DNA from: Streptomyces deccanensis
Lineage (GTDB): Bacteria > Actinomycetota > Actinomycetes > Streptomycetales > Streptomycetaceae
Reading direction: 5' to 3'
NCBI RefSeq assembly: GCF_022385335.1
Contig: NZ_CP092431.1
Location: 5,580,001 to 5,644,000, forward strand
DNA: 64,000 nt
The stretch's first letter is position 1; every line of letters starts with the position of its first letter. Positions 27,916-37,052 of the stretch are shown here, piece by piece. The position numbers were made by a program, and so were the translations under genes. The notes beneath the pieces are model-generated. The model saw only the letters and a program-made list of their open reading frames with translations, searched no databases and was not told where the DNA came from.

Positions 27916-28731
27916 TCAGGGCCCTGCGGCGAGTGGTCGGGCGGGAGACGGGCGACTGGATGGCACGAGCTCCTGCGGTGGTCCCCTGCGGACGACGGCG
28001 TGTCTCAGGGCGGCGGTGACGGGCCGACGGCTCTCCTCGTCGCCGACGAGGGCCCCGCGAGACGGAACCTCGTGCCGGGCCGCCGTACGGAAGAGCACCC
28101 GGCAGATCCGGCGCAGCGGCGCGAACACGACGGCGGCCAGAGCCCTGGCGATCCGATGGACGGCGGCCTCACCCCGCCACAGCCATACTCCGCACGCGAC
28201 GGCGGCCACCAGATGCGCCAGCAGCATCCCGAGGGAGCCGCCATGCGTCGCGGCGGACCACAGTGACTCGTCCGCGGGCGTCCCCATCGCCTCGGAATGC
28301 GCTCCGGCGTGGTGCATGGCCATGCCGGAGGGGGAGATCTGCATCCCGTGGCTCGTGCCGGAGCGGACGCCCACCACTCCCGGTCCACCCACCGCTGCGT
28401 TCGACGTCGGTGTGAGCTTGGGGGACAGGCTGAACAGCAGGTGCAGCAGGCCCTGCGCCACGACGGTGGCGCCCACGACCGTCGCGGCACCGCGTTCCCG
28501 GCCGGTCAGCCACCACGCGCACGAGGCGGTTCCGGTGAACGCGACACCCATCGCCCACCAAGGCAGAGTGTCGCCGGAGATCAGCGCATGCCCGAGTGCG
28601 GTGGCCACGACGCACACGGCCGCGAACACGGCTGCCTCTACCGGGCGCAGGACGCCGACGCTTCCTTCGACGCCGCGTGTCACGCGGCACTCCCGACCCG
28701 CTCCACCGCCGAGGTGGTGCATCCGGGGCAT
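27916..28731 (-). CDS. integral membrane protein of the copper operon (paralog 1)
   Basis: 271 residues, about five helices (VEAAVFAAVCVVATALGHAL, WAMGVAFTGTASCAWWLTG, GATVVAQGLLHLLFSL, GMLLAHLVAAVACGVWLW). An outside His/Met-rich stretch (MQISPSGMAMHHAGAHSEAMG) suggests copper handling. It is similar in order and spacing to the protein at 31213-32196 (ALLH motif after a Gly-rich helix; RGPP near the end). ATG 28731 has AAGGAG eight nt upstream. Family unnamed to me. Confidence 0.68.
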   Translation of the reverse strand: MPRMHHLGGGAGRECRVTRGVEGSVGVLRPVEAAVFAAVCVVATALGHALISGDTLPWWAMGVAFTGTASCAWWLTGRERGAATVVGATVVAQGLLHLLFSLSPKLTPTSNAAVGGPGVVGVRSGTSHGMQISPSGMAMHHAGAHSEAMGTPADESLWSAATHGGSLGMLLAHLVAAVACGVWLWRGEAAVHRIARALAAVVFAPLRRICRVLFRTAARHEVPSRGALVGDEESRRPVTAALRHAVVRRGPPQELVPSSRPSPARPLAAGP

Positions 28732-28846
28732 CGGGCAACTCCTTGGTGCTGGCTGGCTTCCCGTCTCTTACGGGCCGTCGGACGCGAGCGTTCAGGTGGG
28801 GTGCGCTTCGGGTACCGCGCTCCGGTCCGGTGGCCCCCGCCCGGTC

Positions 28847-30718
28847 TCACGGGGCGATGGTCACCTTCTTCTCGACGGTGACCTGGTCGATGTCGGAGAC
28901 ACGGACGGTGGCTCGCATCGTCCAGGTCCCGGGGAACGGGAGCGCGAGGGTGTCACTGCCCCAGTAGCCGCTTTGGTCGACGAGTTCGGCGTCGAGCGGG
29001 CCGACGTGGCGCGCGGACTGGGTGAAGGTGAGGCGCAGTTCGGGGATGGCGATCAGACCGCCGTCGGCACCGAAGACCACGGCCTCGACGACGTTCCGGC
29101 CGACCCGGCCCGGCTCCAGGGTGATCTGCACCCGGCCGCGTCCGGCGGGAGCCCCGGTGTCGAACGGGACCACGCTCAGGTTCACCACCGGCTGCCCGGA
29201 GGCAGCGGCGGCCTCGGTGGCGGCCCGCCCCGGCCGGCTGCCCGTCAGCACGGTCGTGAGCGCGAGGACGACGACGCCGATCGCCACCTCCGCGAGCACG
29301 GACCTGCGCAGGCCGCGCCGCCGGGACTCAGGGTCGGTGCCGGTCTCGTCGGTTCCGCTGGCGTCGTCCGGTCCGGGGCCGACGCCGGGTCCGGGGTCCG
29401 CCCCGGTCGCCGGCACCGACAGCGGGGCCCGGTCGTCGCCACCCACCGCGACCGGCACCGGTTCCCGCCGGGGCAGCCGCGTCAGCCGCTCGGTCCAGCT
29501 CCGGGAGTACGACGCCGCCAGCAGCATGAGGATCACGGCCCCGGTCTTCAGGGCGAGCGTCCTGCCGTATGGCGTGGTGAACGCCTCCCACGAGCCGAGC
29601 CCGCGCCAGGACTGGTAGACGCCGGTGGCCGCCAGCACGGCCACCGCACCGAGAGCGAGCCGCGAGAACCGGCCTACGGCGGCGGACGGGAGCGAGTCGC
29701 CGGCGGGCGCGCGGTAGAGCGTGAGCAGCAGCGCGGCCAGCCCGCCGAGCCATACGCTCATGGCGAGCAGGTGCAGCACGGAGGAGGGCATCGCCACCGG
29801 CACCTGGATCCCCGTGGAGGCGTGCTCGGCCGCCGCCCAGGTCGCGGCCAGAGCGACGGCGAGGGCGGTGCCCACGACGGCCGTACGGCGGTCGGCCCGC
29901 CCCTCGGACCGGCCGCGTGTCAGGAGCAGGGCCACCAGGAGCAGCAAGGCCAGGCGGACCAGTAGCGCGACGCCGGGGCGGCTGCCCGCAGTGCTCCACA
30001 GCAGCCGGGGGTCGAACACAGCGGCCGGTCCGTCCCCGCTCCCGTACGGTCCGCGCACGAGCAGCAGCGCGGCCGTCGACAGCGCCAGCGCCCACCATCC
30101 GGCCAGAAACGGCCCCCGCACGACCCGCGCGGCCGTGGCCCCGGGCCGACAGACGAGGACGAACACGGCGGTGCCGATCAGCAGGGCCAGGCCGCCGTAG
30201 GCGACGTACCGGCCGATGTCGTACAGCACCTCGACGGACGGGTCGACAGCCGTCTCCGCGGAGGTCTCGGCGCGTGTCTGCGAGGGTGCGCCGACGGCGA
30301 AGGTGAAGGCACCGGAGATGGCGTGGCCGTCCTCGGAGAGCACCCGCCAGGAGACGGTGTACGTGCCCTCCTCCAGGCCGTCGGTCAGTGGCACACGCGC
30401 GGTGTTCGCTGCGCCGTCCGCGTGTTCGGGATCGCCCGCGGTCACCGGGCGGCTCTCGGGGTCGAGGACGCGGACGGAGTCCTCTCTGAGGGCGACGGAT
30501 TCGTTGAAGGAGACCGTGATCTGTTCGGGCGCCGTCTTCAGCACCGAGCCCTCGCGCGGATCGCTGTCGGTCAGTACCGCGTGCGCCGAGGCGGGCGCAG
30601 CGCTGCCCAGCAGGACACCGGCGAGTACGGCGATCACCAGCAGCAGCGCCCTGCCCCCACGCCCGCCTTGCTGCGTCAGCCGTCGTTCCGGCAGTCGTCG
30701 TTCCACGTCATGCCTCAC
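28847..30718 (-). CDS. CopC-CopD fusion copper-transport protein
   Basis: 623 residues. Signal peptide ending APASA, then HAVLTDSDPREGSVLKTAP: a CopC domain with the N-terminal copper-ligand His and a second His site in SEDGHAISGAFTF. CopD follows, with about eight helices including VAMPSSVLHLLAMSVWLGGLA with conserved His, and a C-terminal YtkA-like beta domain (residues about 510-623, VQITLEPGRVGRNVVEAVVF). In the family it brings copper across the membrane or loads cuproenzymes. GTG 30718 overlaps the YcnI stop by 11 bp, so coupled translation is likely. Confidence 0.88.
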   Translation of the reverse strand: MRHDVERRLPERRLTQQGGRGGRALLLVIAVLAGVLLGSAAPASAHAVLTDSDPREGSVLKTAPEQITVSFNESVALREDSVRVLDPESRPVTAGDPEHADGAANTARVPLTDGLEEGTYTVSWRVLSEDGHAISGAFTFAVGAPSQTRAETSAETAVDPSVEVLYDIGRYVAYGGLALLIGTAVFVLVCRPGATAARVVRGPFLAGWWALALSTAALLLVRGPYGSGDGPAAVFDPRLLWSTAGSRPGVALLVRLALLLLVALLLTRGRSEGRADRRTAVVGTALAVALAATWAAAEHASTGIQVPVAMPSSVLHLLAMSVWLGGLAALLLTLYRAPAGDSLPSAAVGRFSRLALGAVAVLAATGVYQSWRGLGSWEAFTTPYGRTLALKTGAVILMLLAASYSRSWTERLTRLPRREPVPVAVGGDDRAPLSVPATGADPGPGVGPGPDDASGTDETGTDPESRRRGLRRSVLAEVAIGVVVLALTTVLTGSRPGRAATEAAAASGQPVVNLSVVPFDTGAPAGRGRVQITLEPGRVGRNVVEAVVFGADGGLIAIPELRLTFTQSARHVGPLDAELVDQSGYWGSDTLALPFPGTWTMRATVRVSDIDQVTVEKKVTIAP

Positions 30719-31448
30719 GGACGGCTCGGTCCGCGTCGCGGGACGTTCCGCGCGTGACCAACCACCATGCGCCGCCGCCCAGGGCGAGCAGGACGGCGAC
30801 AGCGGAGCCGGCGAACAGGCCGAGGGGTCGGGAGTCATCCTGCCCGGCGGCCGTCCTCTCGGTTCCGGCGGGCGCGTCGTCTGCCGGGGCCGTGGACGTC
30901 GGCGTGGGTGCGGTGCTGGTGGACGGGCCGGAGGCGGAGGAAGACGTGTCCGAGGAGGCTGGCCGCAACTTCAGTAAAGGGGCGGGCTGTTCGGGCTCCA
31001 CGTCGCCGCTCGGCAGTTCGATCCAGCGGGAGGTCTTGCCGTCGCCGTAGGTCTCGACGGTCTTGAACACGAGTTGTTCGGCATCGGGCAGCCGACGGAC
31101 CCTGACGCTGTGTTCGGCGTCGACGCCGGTGTCCAGGGCGGGCCCCGCGACGGTGTAGCCGTCGGTGGCGCGCTTCAGTTTCCAGCCCTCGGGTGCGTCG
31201 GCGAGCGTGATGTCACCGGGTGCGATGCCGACCGGGAGGACGACTCGCAGTCGGACGAATCCCGAGGTGTCGGACTCGGCCTCGGAGGTGAAGGCGATGG
31301 TGACGTTCTCGGCCAGGGCACGAGCGGTTTCCGACTCGACCTCCGCGTGGGCGGACGCGGGAGTGGTCGGTATGAGGGCGGTGGTCAGCGCGGCGGCAAC
31401 GGCCAGGGCGGGGCGGTGTGCCGTACGGATGGGTCGGTGCGGGGGCAC
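30708..31448 (-). CDS. YcnI-family (DUF1775) copper-binding protein
   Basis: 246 residues. Signal peptide ending TPASA followed by HAEVESETARALAENVTIAF: the N-terminal His-containing copper site of DUF1775. The immunoglobulin-like domain (VRLRVVLPVGIAPGDITLAD, WKLKRATDGY) ends near residue 165, then a Ser/Thr/Ala/Pro linker and a C-terminal helix (LGLFAGSAVAVLLALGGGAW). GTG 31448 was chosen because AAGGAG precedes it and the signal peptide begins there. Copper chaperone role by family. Confidence 0.85.
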   Translation of the reverse strand: MPPHRPIRTAHRPALAVAAALTTALIPTTPASAHAEVESETARALAENVTIAFTSEAESDTSGFVRLRVVLPVGIAPGDITLADAPEGWKLKRATDGYTVAGPALDTGVDAEHSVRVRRLPDAEQLVFKTVETYGDGKTSRWIELPSGDVEPEQPAPLLKLRPASSDTSSSASGPSTSTAPTPTSTAPADDAPAGTERTAAGQDDSRPLGLFAGSAVAVLLALGGGAWWLVTRGTSRDADRAVREA

Positions 31449-32196
31449 GGGAGGCTCCTTGCGGGTGGGGCCGGGCAGGCTGGTGCCTTGGCCCGGGGGA
31501 GTGACGAACCGGGACAGCCGTGTGTCCCGGCGGCCCTCTGCGCACCAGCGGGTGTTCCAGAGCCCGTGTCCGTGGAGCCCCGACAAGAGCGAGGTGCTCG
31601 ATCGGTTCGAGGTGGGGGAGGGGGCGCGGCCCGATGCCGGTCAGGCTGGCCGACAGCAGGGAGCCGAGGGAGCCCGCGACGCCGCGCACGGCTCGCGCGA
31701 ACCGTACGGCGATCGCGAGAGTGGCGTCGGCCCGGTGCAGCAACCAGGCCACCGCCAGCGCGGTGAGCACATGGGCGGCCGTCATGGTGGCGGACACCTG
31801 ATGCCAGCCGGATGCACTCTCCGGGGTGACCATGGCGTGCCGATGGGCGCCCTGAGCGAGATGACCCGCTCCGGTCGGGCTGTCCGCCGGCGCCGGGGAC
31901 ACATGCAGCAGTGCCTGGACCCCGAGCGTGCAGCCGAGCGTCGCCACAGGGGCGAAACGACGCCGGGCGGCGGGCCAGGCGACGGCGAACTGCGCGAGGA
32001 CGAGCACTGCGGTCGGCCGCCATGGAGTGACTCCGTCGGCCACGGCGTAGTGGCCCGACACCGCCAGCACGCTGCCGACCACGGCGAACACCGCGGCTCG
32101 CACGCAGGTACCCGCCCGATCCGTCAGATCCATCCGGTCCGCCCGATACGGAGAAGCGTGGTGCTCACCGGGTGGCGGCACGGCCTCGCCTGCCAC
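31213..32196 (-). CDS. integral membrane protein of the copper operon (paralog 2)
   Basis: Up to 327 residues. The first about 220 hold some five helices (VRAAVFAVVGSVLAVSGHYA, TAVLVLAQFAVAWPAA, LGCTLGVQALLHVSP, MTAAHVLTALAVAWLL) and a His-rich AHRHAM segment. The frame then runs 236 bp into the YcnI gene; the last about 80 residues are Pro/Arg/His-rich and look like out-of-frame YcnI. The natural end is probably near RRGPPGHTAVPVRHS, so a small deletion may have removed the true stop. GTG 32196 was preferred to ATG 32202, which is too close to AAGGAGG. Confidence 0.65.
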   Translation of the reverse strand: MAGEAVPPPGEHHASPYRADRMDLTDRAGTCVRAAVFAVVGSVLAVSGHYAVADGVTPWRPTAVLVLAQFAVAWPAARRRFAPVATLGCTLGVQALLHVSPAPADSPTGAGHLAQGAHRHAMVTPESASGWHQVSATMTAAHVLTALAVAWLLHRADATLAIAVRFARAVRGVAGSLGSLLSASLTGIGPRPLPHLEPIEHLALVGAPRTRALEHPLVRRGPPGHTAVPVRHSPGPRHQPARPHPQGASRAPAPTHPYGTPPRPGRCRRADHRPHTDHSRVRPRGGRVGNRSCPGRERHHRLHLRGRVRHLGIRPTASRPPGRHRTR

Positions 32197-32306
32197 ACTC
32201 ATGCCTCCTTCCCCGGCGATCGGCCTGGGCCGTATGTGACCAGTACGGTGCTGTGGGGCCCTCCTGTTCACCCCGAGGCCGGACCGGGCGGCGGCGAGTC
32301 GAGGTG

Positions 32307-32834
32307 TCATCCGGGCGGCGTGATCGTGGCGTTGGGAGTCGCGGCAGTGGTGGGCCACCTGGTGGGGGCCTGCTCGGACTGCTGCGAGATGGAGTCGCCC
32401 TGCTCGTCGTACGAGCTGCCTGAGGCCGTCAGGAGGGCGAAGAGGCCGAGGACCACGGTGATCGCGGCGGCCGTGCCGAGCACGCGACCCGCACGGTGGC
32501 GCCTCGCCCGGCCGTCCAGGTCGCGCCAGGGCGGGCCGGGCCACGGGTCTGCCGACTGCCAGAGTTCCCCCACTGCCTCGGCCTCGTACGGCGAGACCGA
32601 TTCGCCGTGGACGGGGGATGGTTCCGCCTTGCGCGCCGGCCACTCGCGCGGATCGAGGAAGTGCCGGGGCCGCGCTGGGGCCGTGCGCTCCCGGGCGGAG
32701 AGCTCCCTGGGCGAGGTCCGCCGTATCGCGGGTTCGCTGTCGGTGAGGAACCGCTGCCACACCTCGTCGGGAACGGGCGGCGTGCGGTCTTCCCCGTCCG
32801 GTGTCCCGCCGCCGTAAGGCGGTTGAGCGGCCAC
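32307..32834 (-). CDS. single-pass membrane protein, first gene of the copper operon
   Basis: 175 residues: a long polar cytoplasmic part (PDEVWQRFLTDSEPAIRR, PRHFLDPREWPARK, VGELWQSADPWPGPPWRDLD), one helix (AAAITVVLGLFALLTASGSS) and a short outside tail. GTG 32834 with GGGAAG upstream. Function unknown; possibly an interaction partner or regulator of the copper proteins behind it. A MarR-type palindrome lies 157 bp upstream. Confidence 0.6.
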   Translation of the reverse strand: MAAQPPYGGGTPDGEDRTPPVPDEVWQRFLTDSEPAIRRTSPRELSARERTAPARPRHFLDPREWPARKAEPSPVHGESVSPYEAEAVGELWQSADPWPGPPWRDLDGRARRHRAGRVLGTAAAITVVLGLFALLTASGSSYDEQGDSISQQSEQAPTRWPTTAATPNATITPPG

Positions 32835-32990
32835 TGTCCCACTTCCCGTTCTTCGGCTGTGCCCAGCACGGCGGCGGATCCGCTGGCGGGGGCGTCCGGC
32901 TGCCGACGCGCTGACCCCCCACCGGGTTTCTGCCGTCGTCACTCCTGGTACCGGGTGGCAGCCGGCTGCCGGACGGCCCCCGCTCGATCA

Positions 32991-33003
32991 TTGCACAGTA
33001 CAA
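32991..33003. promoter_or_regulatory. MarR-type palindrome
   Basis: TTGCACAGTACAA, one mismatch from TTGCA-N3-TGCAA. Located between the divergent copper operon and the secreted beta-propeller gene, so it could control both. Confidence 0.6.
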
Positions 33004-33139
33004 AATGAGATCGCCACCGGTGGTTCTTACAAGACCCTGACGTGGAAGCCGAACCCCTTCAGCCACCCCTGTCCCGCCGGTAACTCTGGCTTCGCCCGCC
33101 ACCGTTCCGGGGTGGCGGATGGGCAGGAGGAGCACAGAG

Positions 33140-34357
33140 ATGAGCAGGCACACCAGGCGCAGGTCCTCGTTACAGGTTCGACTGACGGTCGCCGGAGCCG
33201 GTGTCCTCGCCACCGTCGCGGCCGTGGCCACCGTGACCGTCGCGTCGGCGGGGGAGACCGGGCGCAGGTACACGGGTTCACCGGCGTCGGCCGGGGCCGA
33301 CCACGCGGTGTTCGTTCAGGGCAACGAACTCGCCGGCAACACCATCCACGCCTTCCAGCGCGGCGAGGACGGCAAACTGACCACGGCCGGCCATTACGCC
33401 ACCGGCGGCGAGGGCGGCGACCAGGTCGACGCGCCCACCGACTCCCTCGCCTCCCAGGGCTCCCTCGTCTACGACGACGCCTCCGGGCTGCTGCTGGCGG
33501 TCAACGCGGGCAGCGGCACGGTGACCTCGTTCCGCGTCCAGGGGCAGAAGCTGACGAATCGTCGTGTGGTGGACTCGGGTGGCGAGTTCCCTGCCTCCGT
33601 CGCGGTGCACGGTTCGGTGGCCTACGTCATGAACGCCGGCGGTGAGGGCAGTGTCCAGGGCTTCCGGATCACCGCCAAGGGGCTCAAGCCACTGCGTGGC
33701 TCGCAGCGTTCCCTGGGGCTGGACAACGACACGGTGCCGTTGTTCAGCAGCTCGCCGGGGCAGGTCGCGTTCACCCCTGGCGGCCGTGAACTCGTCGTCA
33801 CCACCAAGTCCGCGAACACCATCGAGGTCTTCCCGATGCGGCGTGACGGACGCCCGGCCGAGCGGGCTGTCGTCAACCGGTCCGCCGGGGAGGTGCCGTT
33901 CGCTGTCACCTTCGACAGGGCCGGGCGGATGTTGGTGGCCGAGGCCGCGAAGTCGACGGTCAGTGCGTACAAGGTGCGCTCCGACGGCCGCCTCGAACTG
34001 GTGCAGAAGCCGCTGCCGAACGGCCAGGACACGCTGTGCTGGCTGGAGCGTGCGGGCGACTTCTTCTACGGAGGCAACACCGGCAACTCCACCGTCACCG
34101 GCTACCGCATGGACCGCCAGGGCCGTCTCGCCCTCACCAATGACGTCGGCATCGCCACGCCGCCCTCGGCCAAGTCCCAGGGGGTGATCGATCTGGCGGT
34201 GACCGAGGACGAGAGGTTCCTGTACGTCCAGAACGCCGTCTCCGGCACGGTCGACGGCTTCCGTATCGGCCGGAACGGTTCGCTCACCAAGGTCACCACC
34301 GCCACCGGTCTGCCCGCCTTCGCCGAGTCCGGCATGGAGGGCATCACCGCGGTGTAG
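33140..34357 (+). CDS. secreted beta-propeller (lactonase-like) protein
   Basis: 405 residues. Signal peptide (LTVAGAGVLATVAAVATVTVA) followed by repeated propeller blades of the 3-carboxymuconate cyclase/YkgB type: VTSFRVQGQKLTNRRVVD, VQGFRITAKGLKPL, IEVFPMRRDGRPAERAVV, VSAYKVRSDGRLELV, VTGYRMDRQGRLALT, VDGFRIGRNGSLTKV. These sit about 45-55 residues apart. Streptomyces secretes several such proteins; substrate unknown. ATG 33140 has AGGAGGAG upstream. It ends 23 bp before a strong hairpin and diverges from the copper operon over a MarR-type site. Confidence 0.82.
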   Translation: MSRHTRRRSSLQVRLTVAGAGVLATVAAVATVTVASAGETGRRYTGSPASAGADHAVFVQGNELAGNTIHAFQRGEDGKLTTAGHYATGGEGGDQVDAPTDSLASQGSLVYDDASGLLLAVNAGSGTVTSFRVQGQKLTNRRVVDSGGEFPASVAVHGSVAYVMNAGGEGSVQGFRITAKGLKPLRGSQRSLGLDNDTVPLFSSSPGQVAFTPGGRELVVTTKSANTIEVFPMRRDGRPAERAVVNRSAGEVPFAVTFDRAGRMLVAEAAKSTVSAYKVRSDGRLELVQKPLPNGQDTLCWLERAGDFFYGGNTGNSTVTGYRMDRQGRLALTNDVGIATPPSAKSQGVIDLAVTEDERFLYVQNAVSGTVDGFRIGRNGSLTKVTTATGLPAFAESGMEGITAV

Positions 34358-34380
34358 GGAAAGCGGCCACCGCGGTGGGC

Positions 34381-34409
34381 GGCGCCCCCGGAACGACTCC
34401 GGGGGCGCC
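34381..34409. terminator. hairpin terminator
   Basis: GGCGCCCCCGGA (34381-34392), five-base loop, exact complement 34398-34409. It separates the convergent beta-propeller and reductase genes. Confidence 0.8.
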
Positions 34410-34480
34410 GGCCGGCCGGACCGCGCGGTGGTCGACGGCCGGTCCGCCCCGCCGTCACCGGCGTGCGGTGGCTTCTCGCC

Positions 34481-34999
34481 TCAGGGGACAGGAACTTGGC
34501 GGTAGCCGTCCGAGGCATCGAGACGTACGAACGGGATGGTGCTGCCGGCCGTCAGGAAGGCGGTCTCGCTTCCGTCGGAGGGCAGACCCATGAACGCGCA
34601 CAGCCGGCGGGCCGTACGCGGATGCCGACGGGAGTACTTCGCCATGATCTCCGCCCCGGCCTCCGCCGGGAGGAAGTGCGCGGTGACGGTGTGGTGGCGG
34701 TTGCCGAACTGGACGACCGTCTGCGGCCGTCGGCGGAGGTTCTGGTACCAGTCCGACGCGGGGCCGAACCCGGCCGCGACGGTCCAGCTGCCGCATTCGC
34801 TGTCGTATGCCACCACCTCCAGGACCGTGCGGCGGTCGAGCCCGCTGACCCGGCCGGTGTGGTGCAGCAGGAGCAGCCGCTTACCGAAGAGGGGAGCGAG
34901 CCCCGCCTTGAAGAGAAGGATCGGCAGCCGCAGCGGCACCCGCCGCCATCCGGCAAGACGGCGAGGGCGGCGCGGGGCGGAGTCCTGGTGCGTCGTCAT
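34481..34999 (-). CDS. deazaflavin (F420)-dependent nitroreductase-family protein
   Basis: 172 residues of the DDN split-barrel family: LLLLHHTGRVSGLDRRTVLEVV, then WTVAAGFGPASDWYQNLRRRPQ with the conserved FG...DWYxNL, and the end of the family near PFVRLDASDGYRQVPVP. In the family these use F420H2 to reduce quinones, nitro compounds and similar substrates. ATG 34999 with CGGAGAA upstream. Divergent from the SpoIIE phosphatase, with a MarR-type palindrome between. Confidence 0.85.
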   Translation of the reverse strand: MTTHQDSAPRRPRRLAGWRRVPLRLPILLFKAGLAPLFGKRLLLLHHTGRVSGLDRRTVLEVVAYDSECGSWTVAAGFGPASDWYQNLRRRPQTVVQFGNRHHTVTAHFLPAEAGAEIMAKYSRRHPRTARRLCAFMGLPSDGSETAFLTAGSTIPFVRLDASDGYRQVPVP

Positions 35000-35092
35000 C
35001 AGCGTTCTCCGTCGGTCACGGTTGGTCCGGTGTCGCCTCCGGGCCTCGATTGGGTAAAGGCTCGTGGTGAGGGCCGGTCCACGACCGGACTC

Positions 35093-35105
35093 TTGCATAG
35101 TCTAA
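35093..35105. promoter_or_regulatory. MarR-type palindrome (weak)
   Basis: TTGCATAGTCTAA, two mismatches from the TTGCA-N3-TGCAA dyad but in the same position type: between the divergent starts of the reductase (34999) and phosphatase (35166) genes. Confidence 0.45.
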
Positions 35106-35165
35106 AGGTGAGAGGGTGCCGGGTCGAGCGGCTCTCTGGGGTCCGCCACACCGCTGGAGTACGCC

Positions 35166-36257
35166 ATGACTGGGAAGAAGCCGCCGCAGAGCGCCACGTT
35201 GCTGTCGTGGATGCCGGGCGGGGTCATGGCGGTGGTGACCGTCGTGGACGTCGTGGTCGGGCCGGGGGTCGGACTGTTGCCGTTGGTGTCCCTGGGGCCC
35301 GCGTTCGCCGGACTGGTCGGCGGTTGGCGCCGCACCGCGCTGACGGGTGCGGCGGCGCTCGTACTGTGCGTCGGGCTCGGAATCTACGACGGGCTGTTCG
35401 TGGAACGCCGGGGATTCGCCGCGCTGGGATCGGTCGTGGGCGTCACCGGCGCGGGGATCGCGGCGGCCGTGACGCGCTCCCGGCGGGAGGCGGAGCTGGC
35501 CGGCATGCGCTCGATCGCGGAGGTGGCGCAGCGCGTGCTGCTGCGGCCGGTGCCGCTGACGGCCGGACCGCTGCAGGCGGCGGTGTCGTACACCTCGGCC
35601 GTGGCGGAGGCACGGATCGGGGGCGATCTGTACGAGGTGGTCGCCTCGCCGCACGGGATCCGGGTGATCGTGGGGGACGTGCAGGGCAAGGGGCTGGCCG
35701 CCGTGGAGACGGCCGCGGTGGTACTTGGCGCGTTCCGTGAGGCGGCGCACGACGAGCCGGACCTGGTGGGGCTGGGGGAACGGCTGGAGCGGAGCGTGGA
35801 ACGGGAGTTGGAGGGTGAGAAGTTCGTCACCGCGATCCTCGCCGAGATCGGCTCCGACCACGAGGCGATCCTTCTCAATTACGGCCATCCGGCCCCGATG
35901 CTGGTACGGGACGACGGCACCGCGGACTTCCCCGAGCCGCCCGCTTACACGCTGCCGCTGGGGCTGGGAGCGCACGGCGACGCCGGGCCGCGGCCGTACA
36001 GGGTGGGGTTCGCCCCAGGCGAGCAGTTATTGCTGTACACCGACGGTGTCACCGAGGCGCGGGATGAGGGCGGGCACTTCTATCCGCTCGCCGAACGGGC
36101 CTCTCTGCTCAAGGAGCCCGACGCGCATGCCGCGCTCGACGCGCTTCGCCGCGATGTGCAGGGCCACGCCGAGGGACCGCCCCACGACGACGCCGCCATG
36201 CTACTGCTCCGCTACCGCGGGCATGGGAGCGGCCGGGGAACCCGGGTACCGAGATGA
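35166..36257 (+). CDS. membrane-bound SpoIIE/PP2C-type serine phosphatase
   Basis: 363 residues. Three or four N-terminal helices (GGVMAVVTVVDVVVGPGVG, FAGLVGGW, TGAAALVLCVGLGIYDGLF, GVTGAGIAAAV) without a PAS or GAF sensor, then a SpoIIE PP2C domain: ARIGGDLYEVV, IVGDVQGKGLAAVETAA, LLNYGHPAPMLV, LLLYTDGVTEARDEGG, HDDAAMLLLRY with the metal-binding aspartates intact. In the family it dephosphorylates STAS-type antagonists in partner-switching control of sigma factors or other targets. ATG 35166, GGAG nine nt upstream. Next gene is the MarR regulator. Confidence 0.88.
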   Translation: MTGKKPPQSATLLSWMPGGVMAVVTVVDVVVGPGVGLLPLVSLGPAFAGLVGGWRRTALTGAAALVLCVGLGIYDGLFVERRGFAALGSVVGVTGAGIAAAVTRSRREAELAGMRSIAEVAQRVLLRPVPLTAGPLQAAVSYTSAVAEARIGGDLYEVVASPHGIRVIVGDVQGKGLAAVETAAVVLGAFREAAHDEPDLVGLGERLERSVERELEGEKFVTAILAEIGSDHEAILLNYGHPAPMLVRDDGTADFPEPPAYTLPLGLGAHGDAGPRPYRVGFAPGEQLLLYTDGVTEARDEGGHFYPLAERASLLKEPDAHAALDALRRDVQGHAEGPPHDDAAMLLLRYRGHGSGRGTRVPR

Positions 36258-36337
36258 ACCATGGAAGGGTCATGGGAGTGGAAAATCTGTTCCTATGAGC
36301 TGAGCGGACGGCGCCCGCGGCGAGGTACAAAGGTCGC

Positions 36338-36874
36338 ATGGTGCAACGTGAGGCCCCGGCCGGGGATATGGACGATGTCGACGTGGTGACCCGTGCCGTG
36401 CTCACCGCGTCGAGACTCTTGGTCGCCGTCTCCGCCCGGTCGCTCGCCGAGGTGGAGGAGCGGGTGACGCTGCCCCAGTTCCGCATGCTCGTGGTGCTCT
36501 CCACGCACGGGGCCACCAAGCTGGTGACCCTCGCCGACCTCCTCCAGGTCGCGCCGTCCACCGCCATGCGCATGGTCGACCGGCTCATCGCCGCCGGGCT
36601 CGCCGACCGGCAGACCAATCCCAGCAACCGCCGTGAGACTGTCCTTCAGCTCACGGAGGAGGGGCGACGCACCGTCGAGGACGTCACCGGCCGCCGTAGG
36701 ACGGAGATCGCCGGGATCGTCGAGCGCCTGTCACCGGACCAGCGGTCCGCCCTCGTGGACGCGCTCACCGCCTTCAACGAGGCGGGCGACGAACCGCTCG
36801 CACCGACGGCGGGGGGCGGCGCGGAGCTGTATCCCCTGGGCTGGGTGGACTCCGTCGTGCCCAGGGGAGCCTGA
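36338..36874 (+). CDS. MarR-family transcriptional regulator
   Basis: 178 residues. The winged helix is clear: LPQFRMLVVLSTHGATKLVTLADLLQVAPSTAMRMVDRLIAAGL (helix-turn-helix), then DRQTNPSNRRETVLQLTEEGRRTV (wing). The C-terminal helix (LSPDQRSALVDALTAFNEAG) dimerises in this family. It probably binds the TTGCA-N3-TGCAA palindromes found at 32991, 35093, 36952 and 38743, though no such site stands directly before its own gene. Start ATG 36338; ATG 36368 is an alternative. Confidence 0.88.
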   Translation: MVQREAPAGDMDDVDVVTRAVLTASRLLVAVSARSLAEVEERVTLPQFRMLVVLSTHGATKLVTLADLLQVAPSTAMRMVDRLIAAGLADRQTNPSNRRETVLQLTEEGRRTVEDVTGRRRTEIAGIVERLSPDQRSALVDALTAFNEAGDEPLAPTAGGGAELYPLGWVDSVVPRGA

Positions 36875-36951
36875 CCGCACCCGCGGCCACGGCCCCAGCT
36901 CCTTCGGTCGGTTCCGGCCTTTGATCGTACTGTTCTTCCCTCTTGGCTCTT

Positions 36952-36964
36952 TTGCATAATGCAA
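36952..36964. promoter_or_regulatory. MarR-type palindrome (perfect)
   Basis: TTGCATAATGCAA, a perfect dyad, 78 bp after the MarR gene and 89 bp before the next membrane-protein gene. Matches 16718 except for the central base. Confidence 0.65.
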
Positions 36965-37052
36965 GGGGGCTGTGGGGATGTCGTGACGTCCTGGATCGTC
37001 ACACCGGTGGCGCGGCTCCGAACATCGGGAGACGACCGGGGAGGAGCGGCGG

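Noticed and set aside
31213..33273. One 686-codon minus-strand protein across this whole frame
   Set aside because: Only the part after about 32200 shows protein character and membrane helices; the upstream part is opposite or out of frame with the 32307-32834 gene and intergenic DNA.
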